Source of the DNA: Antrodiella citrinella
Taxonomy: Eukaryota > Basidiomycota > Agaricomycetes > Polyporales > Steccherinaceae
Direction of reading: 5' to 3'
DNA: 45,478 nucleotides
NCBI GenBank assembly: GCA_004802725.1
Contig: SGPM01000224.1
Coordinates: 1-45,478 of the forward strand
In this document: positions 38,961 to 45,478 of the stretch, piece after piece
Layout of the letters: every line of letters starts with the position of its first letter
How positions within the stretch are numbered: the first letter of the stretch is position 1
Program-made: the position numbers and the translations under genes
Notes under the pieces: generated by a model
What the model saw: only the letters and a program-made list of their open reading frames with translations
Databases searched by the model: none
What the model was told of the DNA's origin: nothing

Positions 38961-40538
38961 CTAGAACGGTACACTCGTAGCCTGGATCGGCGCATGCTTA
39001 TACTTCTTCTGACCCTCTCCTGACCCAAACTCGCCCGCGATGTGCCCTTTCTCACCTTTGCTCCTCAGCATGTACTTGTACGTTGCCAATCCCTCCAGGC
39101 CCACCGGCCCCCGCGCATGTATCCTCCCCGTACTGATCCCGACCTCTGTTCCGAATCCATACCTGAACCCGTCTGCGAACCTCGTGCTCGCGTTGACGAA
39201 CGTCCCGGCTGAGTCGACGCCCCGACAGAACGTAGAGGCAGCGGCGTCCAATTCGGTGACGATGCTGTCCGTATGATGAGATGAGTGGGCGTTGATATGC
39301 GTCATAGCTGCTTGGAGGGAGTCTACGGTGAGAACGGACATCGTGAGGGAAAGGTGTTCGGTCATGTATGCACTTGGTGTCACGGGGTGAACGTGAGAAG
39401 CGAGTTTTGGAATGGGTGGAGAATGTGCGGAGACGGTGGACAGAGAAGCTGCGTCGCAGAGGAGTTGTACGTCAGCTGTGACGAGAGCTTCAGCGACAGC
39501 AGGCCAGATGGTCTGCAGGAGGCTGCGGTGGATGATCAGTGTTTCGGCGGAATTGCACGCTGCTGGATAGTCCGTCTACGGGAAGGTGTAAAGAGTGATG
39601 AGACCTTGAATGCGACAGAGAGGGCTTACTTTGGAATCGATGACTACCCGTATGGCTTTTGAGATGTCGGCGGACTCGTCCAGGTACACAGAACACAATC
39701 CATCTGCGTGTCCCATGACTGGAATCCGGGTGTTGTTTTGAATGCTCCGGACAAGGCTGTTAGACCCGCGAGGAATTACCAAGTCAATGTACTGGTCGAG
39801 ATCCAACAGGGAAGAGACTTCAGCTCGAGTCTGGATCGACTGAATATATGTACTGGGCAATGAAGTCTTGAATAGGGCCGTTTGAATAGCAGTAGAAAGT
39901 TGCTGGGCCGTCTCATTGGACTCCTTTCCGCCTTTCAATATCGCCGCATTACCTATGTAAGGACACAGTAAACAAGATGCTCTCGGATGGCAGCATTGAA
40001 TGCACTCACCAGATTTGATGGCCAGCGCTGCAATGTTCACAACCACCTCCGGGCGAGCCTCGAAGATGACTAATAGTACTCCAATCGGACAGGATACGCG
40101 GTATAGCTCGAGATCGTCGTCCAATTCTGACGCATACGATACCACACCGGTGGGATCAGGAAGATTCGCAACATCCGAGATACCTTGAAGCATAGAATCC
40201 CATTTGTCTCCTTTGTTGAGGTCAAGGCGTTTCAACAGTGTGCTCGACATTCGACCAGACTCGACTTCATGTTGTGCCGCCTTGTCTCATCGCATAGTAA
40301 TGTCAACATATAGACATCGGATTGGTTTACAGAATACATGTACCTCAAGATCCCGTCGGTTCGCTGCCAAGATACCCTCCTTCGCATGCTCCAACTCCTT
40401 CCTGATCTCATGAAGGGCGTTCACCCGCTCCGCGGAGGGAATGAGCTGGGAAGCCTCGAATGCAGTCTTGGCCGCTTTCGCGATTGTCTTCGCCGTCAAA
40501 GGCTGGGAAGAGCTGGAAGAGCTGGAACTTGATACCAT
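38961..40538 (-). CDS. PRO2: Gamma-glutamyl phosphate reductase
   Basis: Predicted exons (minus): 40538-40344, 40280-40010, 39952-39630 and 39575-38961, giving 467 aa, usual for the family. It catalyses NADPH-dependent reduction of gamma-glutamyl phosphate to glutamate-5-semialdehyde in proline biosynthesis. Landmarks: PIGVLLVIFEARPEVVVNIA, LKGGKESNETA, DLVIPRGSNSLVRSI, VMGHADGLCSVYLDE, the catalytic Cys in TDYPAACNSAETL (preserved across intron 3), HSSHHTDSIVTE and the conserved tail VNASTRFADGFRYGFGTEVG, ISTGRIHARGPVGLEGL. The N-terminus has a nine-Ser run encoded by AGCTCTTCC repeats. It is convergent with the histone chaperone gene (124 bp gap). Its promoter is interrupted by a retrotransposon about 90 bp upstream. 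Confidence 0.95.
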
Positions 40539-40629
40539 GTTCCGTTTCGTACGATGTGACAGAGATTCGTCAAGTTTTGAATTGATCAAGCGCTCACATC
40601 GGAGTCACGGTCAGTCATTCCTTCTTGAA

Positions 40630-40645
40630 TCGTGTTTAAAACCTG
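40630..40645 (+). repeat. Element terminal repeat, left copy
   Basis: TCGTGTTTAAAACCTG, identical to 45463-45478. Probable start of A1 of the split direct repeat. It may extend further since the right copy is cut by the window edge. Confidence 0.75.
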
Positions 40646-41107
40646 TTTACTCAAGTCTAATCGACGCCGCTAGGACACGACTTGACGCCAGCCGCTCTAG
40701 CGTCTCTCGCCTTCTCTTCCTCTCTCTCACCTTCCTCCCTCTCTCGCAGACCGCCTCTCTGCTCACTCGTCTCGCTGACGACGACTTCGACATCCGACGA
40801 TCCGCCCCCGCCGGAACCTCGCTAGGTGATCAGTCGGAGCGATTGCTAATCCCCCTCCCGCGGATAGATGGGATGAGTCCAGCGGATGCGCCGTATGCGG
40901 TCTTCAGCAGGTTCAGGTGCGTTGTCGGTGATTCAGCCGTCGGAGGATGCCCCTGATGAGCCCCTCAGTAGGATTCGCTTAAAGGTCAACGCAGGAGACG
41001 ACAACTCGCCAGTCTCGTCGTCCCCGTTTTTGACCGCCTGCCGCAGCAAGTCGTGTCTCTTTTCGCTTCTTACTGTCGTGTAAACACTCCCATCTATATA
41101 TCATCTT
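40646..41107. other. Retrotransposon 5' leader
   Basis: About 460 bp, pyrimidine-rich at 40700-40750, between the left repeat and the gag start. Open frames here are broken and give no recognisable protein. It likely contains the element's promoter and the remaining terminal sequence. Confidence 0.55.
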
Positions 41108-42397
41108 ATGTCTTCCTCCACCGATGCGAATCCACAACCTTCCTCTCCTGAACCGCCTCAGCAGTCCGCCGCCGCTGGACAACATGAACGCAGTCCCACC
41201 GCCGGAAGTCAGCCCGAGAGACCTGAGCCCGAAACCAGAACGAACTTATTATCGGACTTCGAACGAACGACTGTGGAAGAATGCGAGCAACTCGTATCGA
41301 CCTTTCGACAGCAGAAGATCTCCAAAGCTGAAGCCACTGTCAGACTCATGCAAACTCTCAGTGTCGATGACCTCATCATCACCAACGAGAACCACGATGC
41401 CCGAACCGAAGCTTTCGCCGTCTTCCTTCAGCAACTTGACGAATCGAGTGGCCAAACCGCTGCGGGGAACGTCGGAGGCGCTCCGCCGAGTACTCCACCT
41501 GGGAGCGCACCTAGTACACCCGAGGGAACGGCAGCGCGTAAGAGAGAGCGAGTCGGGACCATTGGAGACGACGAGCAAGAGCCGAAGAGGAAGAAGCAAG
41601 TCAACGAGGCGCTCCTCCCTTTCCTCAATCAGAACAGTGTACCCTTGTCGCCTGAACTCGAAGAAACTCTACGACTCAAGGAGAATTACACCCGTGATAT
41701 CGCCCAATGCAAGCAACTCGTCCTCGCCCAGCCTTGCGCACCTGAGCTCCCCGACGTCGTCTGGGATCCCATCCTCAAGAATAGCTACGTCGACCTCAAC
41801 AAGATCTTCACTGGTTTCTACTCTACCAGCGGCGACGCTCGACAGTCACACAAGCTCGGAGACCTCGAACTCTATACTGAGCAGATTAAGACAGACCGCA
41901 CTATTACCCAGCACGGCCACTGGACTATTGCTTTCACGAAGTATGTCGAAGGAGTCCTCTTCACCTACCCCCACCGCGCATGGGAGCTTAGGACTTACGG
42001 AGAATACATCAACAACACCTTCGCCGCCGTCCGCGACGGCGAGCAACAGAAGGTCATCAACTACGAACGGGCTGTACGAACCATGGTCGGACGCAGAAAT
42101 GACCTACTCCTCACCGATTTCTCCAGGTTCAACCACCTGTACACCATGCACGTCAACAGTTCGGGAGCAGGTTCTTCGTCAGGCGCTTCGCAAGCGCAAG
42201 GCGGAGGTAGAAGACCTGTCAACCTCAACCCAGGCGGAACGCGGACCTTCAGCAATGAGATCTGCAAACGATGGAATGCCGGCAAATGCGGCGAAGCGCG
42301 TGCGTGCAAATATCGACATGTCTGCTCGCGCTGCTCTTCCAGGACCCACGTCGAGTCCAACTGCACCGAGAGACCCGCTGATGAGCGCAGGAAGTGA
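41108..42397 (+). CDS. Retrotransposon gag-like protein with two zinc fingers
   Basis: 429 aa from an ATG at 41108. The N-terminus (about 1-170) is Pro/Ser/Glu-rich. A central folded region (about 175-370) contains KLGDLELYTEQIKTDRTI and WTIAFTKYVEGVLFTYPHRA and probably forms the capsid-like part. The C-terminus has a CCCH finger (C-x7-C-x5-C-x3-H in CKRWNAGKCGEARACKYRH), followed immediately by a zinc-knuckle pattern C-x2-C-x4-H-x4-C (CSRCSSRTHVESNC). This combination suggests RNA binding and packaging. The stop (42395-42397) lies 14 nt after an ATG in the +1 frame that can start the RT protein. Confidence 0.85.
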   Translation: MSSSTDANPQPSSPEPPQQSAAAGQHERSPTAGSQPERPEPETRTNLLSDFERTTVEECEQLVSTFRQQKISKAEATVRLMQTLSVDDLIITNENHDARTEAFAVFLQQLDESSGQTAAGNVGGAPPSTPPGSAPSTPEGTAARKRERVGTIGDDEQEPKRKKQVNEALLPFLNQNSVPLSPELEETLRLKENYTRDIAQCKQLVLAQPCAPELPDVVWDPILKNSYVDLNKIFTGFYSTSGDARQSHKLGDLELYTEQIKTDRTITQHGHWTIAFTKYVEGVLFTYPHRAWELRTYGEYINNTFAAVRDGEQQKVINYERAVRTMVGRRNDLLLTDFSRFNHLYTMHVNSSGAGSSSGASQAQGGGRRPVNLNPGGTRTFSNEICKRWNAGKCGEARACKYRHVCSRCSSRTHVESNCTERPADERRK

Positions 42398-44216
42398 ACG
42401 GCCGCGCCGTTTCCGAGGCTTCCTGTGGAACGAAGCCGAAACCCCGGTTACCCCTTCCGCTACACTGTCTGAATCTCTCCGACCTATTCCTGGACCACCG
42501 CCTGAAGCTCTGCGCGACGCCGCCGCGTGGAACACTATCAATACTCACCCCGACCTATTCAAGTTTTCTTGCCCTGTGAATGTTGATCGCTTCGAATCTC
42601 TTCTATCATCTCATCCCAACCGCCCGCTGGTGGATTCTGTTGTGCGAGGCCTGAGGGAAGGCTTCTGGCCTTTTGCCCAGGTAGACCCGAACGCTCCGGA
42701 TCTCTGGGACGAACCTAGCTACACTGTCGACCCCGACGCTCTCGCTTTCATCGCCGATTACGCGCAGAAAGAAGAGCTTGCTGGACGCTACTCGGCTCCC
42801 TTCGATTTCGATCTTCTCCCTGGAATGTACTCTATGCCCATCCACGCTGTTCCCAAACCCCACTCTGACAAGCTGCGCCTTATCAACAACCACTCTGCTG
42901 GACGCTATTCTCTCAACTCTTTCATCAGCAAGGACGACGTTGGCATGCGCCCGGACAATGTACAAGATCTGGGTCGCAATCTTCTTTTTCTACGGCAGGA
43001 AGCCGGAGATGTGCCATTATGGCTCTTCAAGTCTGACGTCTCTGGTGCTTATCGCCTGATTCCCATGCACCCCTTGTGGCAGCTCAAGCAAGTTGTCACT
43101 ATTGGTGGACTGCGAAGGATTGATCACTGCATGTGCTTCGGTAGCCGCGGGTCACCCGACATTTGGTGCTCCTTCATGTCTTTAGTCCTTTGGATCGCCA
43201 TCCGCATCAAATTTATCGAACTTCTCCTTGCGTACATGGACGATGCTTTCTCCTTCGATACCAACATGACTTTGGTTCATTACCCGCGATATGACAGCTG
43301 CCTTCCAGAGAAGCAAGTTCGCCTGCTGCTTCTCTGGGATGAGCTCGGGATCCCGCATGACCCTGCGAAACAGCTTTTCGGTCGCACACTCACCATCATT
43401 GGATACCACGTGGACCCAATCAACATGACGATCTCCCTGCCTCTCGAATCCTCCCAAGCTCTTGTTGCCGCTGTCCGAGCTTTCCTCGATGACTGTGACT
43501 CTCACCGCCGTCAACCTTTGCGTCACTGGCAGAAGTTGATTGGTTGGATCAATTGGGGGCTGAATGTCCAACCACTTGCCCGTCCCGCGCTGCAATCAAG
43601 CTACGCCAAAATTCAAGGCAAGCAACATGCCCACGCGGGTGTGTCTATCAACCGTGCAGTGCGCCGTGATCTAGAATGGGTCGCTGCCTTATTCGCTCGT
43701 CACGACGGCGTGCACGTTTTGACCTCACGATGCTGGACCCCTTTTCAAGCTGAGCTGACGATCTACTGTGACGCTTCACTCGATGGCATGGGTTTCTGGT
43801 GCCCGCAACGGCTGCAAGGGTTTGCCGCTGACAATCCCCCCTGCCCATCCTCTGTCCCCGCCGAGAGCAACATTTTCTGGTACGAGGCCCTCACTGTTCT
43901 CAGTGCTCTCCAATGGGCTGCTGAACTCCCCGTGCCACCGAAACGCCTTGCGATCTTCACCGACAATCTAAACACTGTTCAAATGTTCGATTCCTTCCGT
44001 GCAATGGCTGGCTACAATGACATTCTCCTCTCCGCGTGCACCCTTCTCATCAAACATCACATCGATCTTCGCGTTTGGCACATCCCCGGTGTTTCCAATA
44101 CCGTTGCGGACGCCCTATCGCGTAAGCTTTTCCTTGTGGTTAATCAATACGCGCCCTCTCTGAAAATCAACACCTTCATACCCCCTCGTCTCATGCTGGG
44201 GGCGATCTCCTTATGA
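42381..44216 (+). CDS. Retrotransposon reverse transcriptase-RNase H
   Basis: 611 aa if started at the ATG at 42381, inside the end of gag. The frame is open back to 41124. RT motifs: AVPKPHSDKLRLINNHS, motif A KSDVSGAYRLIPMHP, motif B FGSRGSPDIW and catalytic YMDDAFSFD, then a thumb-like region. RNase H residues follow: IYCDASLDGMGFW (D), ESNIFWYEALTVL (E), IFTDNLNTVQMF (D) and HIPGVSNTVADALSR (H/D). The order RT then RNase H without an integrase, followed by a tyrosine recombinase, is diagnostic for the DIRS/Ngaro order. It ends TTATGA, where the TGA overlaps the ATG of the recombinase ORF. Confidence 0.92.
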   Translation: MSAGSERPRRFRGFLWNEAETPVTPSATLSESLRPIPGPPPEALRDAAAWNTINTHPDLFKFSCPVNVDRFESLLSSHPNRPLVDSVVRGLREGFWPFAQVDPNAPDLWDEPSYTVDPDALAFIADYAQKEELAGRYSAPFDFDLLPGMYSMPIHAVPKPHSDKLRLINNHSAGRYSLNSFISKDDVGMRPDNVQDLGRNLLFLRQEAGDVPLWLFKSDVSGAYRLIPMHPLWQLKQVVTIGGLRRIDHCMCFGSRGSPDIWCSFMSLVLWIAIRIKFIELLLAYMDDAFSFDTNMTLVHYPRYDSCLPEKQVRLLLLWDELGIPHDPAKQLFGRTLTIIGYHVDPINMTISLPLESSQALVAAVRAFLDDCDSHRRQPLRHWQKLIGWINWGLNVQPLARPALQSSYAKIQGKQHAHAGVSINRAVRRDLEWVAALFARHDGVHVLTSRCWTPFQAELTIYCDASLDGMGFWCPQRLQGFAADNPPCPSSVPAESNIFWYEALTVLSALQWAAELPVPPKRLAIFTDNLNTVQMFDSFRAMAGYNDILLSACTLLIKHHIDLRVWHIPGVSNTVADALSRKLFLVVNQYAPSLKINTFIPPRLMLGAISL

Positions 44217-45223
44217 TCTCTATCTCCCCATCGTCTAGGCAACCCCGCCGGGAAGCCTGGTCGATAGATCGGCTCATCCAAGCTAGAGCTGTCGCTCTTG
44301 GACACGCCATCGACAATTCCACCAGAGAATCGTATACTTCCCATCTCCAGTCTTACCTTACTTTCTGCAAGCTTCACAATTTCCCCATCGAACCATCTCC
44401 CGACACTCTGTCGTTCTACACCGTATACATGTGCCATCACATCAAGCCCGACTCAGTGGACTCGTACCTTTCAGGTATCTGTAACCAACTCGAACATCTC
44501 TGGCCCAACGTCCGTGAAATTCGTCGGGGCCATCTCGTTGCTCGCTCCCTCGCAGGTTGCAAGCGAATGCTTGGAACACCCGCGCGGCGCAAGGAACCAC
44601 TTGAACCTACCCATCTGATCTACCTTCTGGACCGTTTCCCACCGAACTCCCATGACAACCTCCTCTTCCGCGCTCTACTTCTGTCTGGTTTCTTTGCTTT
44701 GCATCGACTCGGAGAATTGGTCTGGCCCGATAAGCTTGCGCTGCGATCTTGGCGAAAGGTAATCCTTCGCTCGTCCGTGACTCTCTACAACACAGGCTAC
44801 GGTTATCTCCTTCCTACTAGCAAAACGGACGCAATTTTCGAGGGCGCAACCATCATCATTGACAGCTCTCACACCCAAATCAACACTTTCGATCCTCACG
44901 CTTGTTTCCTCGCCTACCTCACTTCCCGCGACTCCCACTTCAGTTTCCAACCCGCTCTGTGGCTCACCGCGTCCGGCTCTATCCCTACTCGCGCTTGGTT
45001 CTTGGCTCGCCTCCGTGTCTTGCGCGACATGGGCGGAAACCTTAACGTTGGCGGACACTCTCTACGCTCGGGAGGCGCTACACATTTCGCTGTCCAAGGG
45101 TGGCCTGATGATCGAATCCAAGCTTTGGGAAGGTGGTCGTCTGACGCATTCAAGATTTACATTCGGAAGAACCCCGTCGTGCTTCAGGCTTTGCTGCATA
45201 ATCGTTCGCTCGTACGCCTATGA
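44213..45223 (+). CDS. Retrotransposon tyrosine recombinase
   Basis: 336 aa. The ATG overlaps the RT stop (ATGA at 44213-44216), a layout typical of termination-reinitiation. An N-terminal core-binding, SAM-like domain (about residues 18-110, including STRESYTSHLQSYLTFCKLH) precedes the catalytic domain. Active-site residues are the first Arg in LSGFFALHRLGELVW, the box HSLRSGGATHF (H-x-x-R) and GRWSSDAFKIYIR, giving the Trp/His position and the Tyr nucleophile. Tyrosine recombinases insert a circular cDNA without DDE chemistry and leave no target duplication in this group. All catalytic positions are intact. Confidence 0.93.
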   Translation: MISISPSSRQPRREAWSIDRLIQARAVALGHAIDNSTRESYTSHLQSYLTFCKLHNFPIEPSPDTLSFYTVYMCHHIKPDSVDSYLSGICNQLEHLWPNVREIRRGHLVARSLAGCKRMLGTPARRKEPLEPTHLIYLLDRFPPNSHDNLLFRALLLSGFFALHRLGELVWPDKLALRSWRKVILRSSVTLYNTGYGYLLPTSKTDAIFEGATIIIDSSHTQINTFDPHACFLAYLTSRDSHFSFQPALWLTASGSIPTRAWFLARLRVLRDMGGNLNVGGHSLRSGGATHFAVQGWPDDRIQALGRWSSDAFKIYIRKNPVVLQALLHNRSLVRL

Positions 45224-45462
45224 GACATTGATTGTATGCTAGCCCATTCTTTCTTTCCGACTTTCACCACCATCCCCACCCCAACCTCATCGTCTCACTT
45301 CATACCACACACTACCGGCCGCATACACGCTTGGCGCCGGCGAATAAAATTGAGGGTCGCCCACGGGCGACGCGTTTGCTCCTACTCTCATCTCGCGACC
45401 GCTTTCGTCTCCTCGCCTCTCTCTCTCTCGCTGAAGTCTTCACACGAACAGGAGGAGATTAG
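45224..45462. other. Retrotransposon 3' region, putative B1
   Basis: Pyrimidine-rich sequence between the recombinase stop and the right terminal repeat, with a short perfect hairpin GTCGCCC-AC-GGGCGAC at 45356-45371. In Ngaro elements this position would carry the B1 half of the split repeat. B2 would lie beyond the window. Confidence 0.5.
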
Positions 45463-45478
45463 TCGTGTTTAAAACCTG
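45463..45478 (+). repeat. Element terminal repeat, right copy, cut by window end
   Basis: TCGTGTTTAAAACCTG, identical to 40630-40645. The window stops exactly at the end of the match, so the true repeat length cannot be seen. Confidence 0.75.

Larger units (their letters stand above)
40630..45478 (+). mobile_element. Ngaro/DIRS-type tyrosine-recombinase retrotransposon
   Basis: About 4.85 kb visible. Order of content: leader (40646-41107), gag-like ORF, RT-RNase H ORF and tyrosine recombinase ORF, all on the plus strand. The 16-mer TCGTGTTTAAAACCTG occurs at the left edge (40630-40645) and exactly at the window end (45463-45478). This arrangement fits split direct repeats of Ngaro elements (A1 ... 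B1-A2-B2), with A2 and B2 lying beyond the window. There is no DDE integrase and no methyltransferase domain, which favours Ngaro over DIRS1/PAT. All three frames are open and their catalytic residues are present, so the copy is likely young. The left boundary is inferred only from the repeated 16-mer. Confidence 0.85.

Overview
The window looks like nuclear DNA of a filamentous basidiomycete, most likely an Agaricomycete. Genes are compact, with many phase-consistent GT-AG introns of about 45-75 nt. A divergent intron-rich H4/H3 pair, F-box-like families and P450 duplications fit that assignment. I cannot name the species. Two ambiguous bases (11561, 16803) and a probable base deletion in histone H4 suggest draft-quality sequence.

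Layout. 1-13,700 is a dense housekeeping block: a copper P-type ATPase (CCC2) divergent from a Sec14-like protein (SFH5), the WD40 tRNA methyltransferase subunit TRM82, an unrecognised coiled-coil protein divergent from a HIT zinc-finger protein (ZNHIT2-like), and an F-box protein. 14,435-15,868 is the divergent histone H4/H3 pair. 15,900-21,200 is accessory: a 617-bp hAT-type non-autonomous transposon with an 8-bp target duplication, an F-box-like gene, and a decayed second copy of it. 21,229-27,557 holds two head-to-head GH47 alpha-mannosidase paralogues flanking the mitochondrial sulfhydryl oxidase ERV1. 27,600-37,070 is accessory again, with a duplicated P450 pair of identical exon architecture (possibly CYP53-like), duplicated upstream relics and a broken LRR gene. 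37,412-40,538 holds a NASP/Sim3-type histone chaperone and PRO2 (proline synthesis). From about 40,630 to the window end lies a near-complete Ngaro/DIRS-type tyrosine-recombinase retrotransposon. It carries gag, RT-RNase H and tyrosine recombinase, and inserted about 90 bp upstream of PRO2.

How genes may work together. The CCC2-SFH5 intergenic region carries two exact copies of the iron-GATA-factor consensus ATCWGATAA. Ccc2 loads copper into the ferroxidase of high-affinity iron uptake, and yeast Sfh5 is a heme-binding Sec14-like protein, so a shared iron-responsive promoter is a concrete hypothesis. The histone chaperone promoter carries three ACGCGT (MCB-type) boxes, consistent with S-phase expression alongside histones. 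Gene models were spliced by hand from reading frame and splice signals, and exon coordinates are given in each entry. The gene-by-gene names rest on motif recognition, not database searches.
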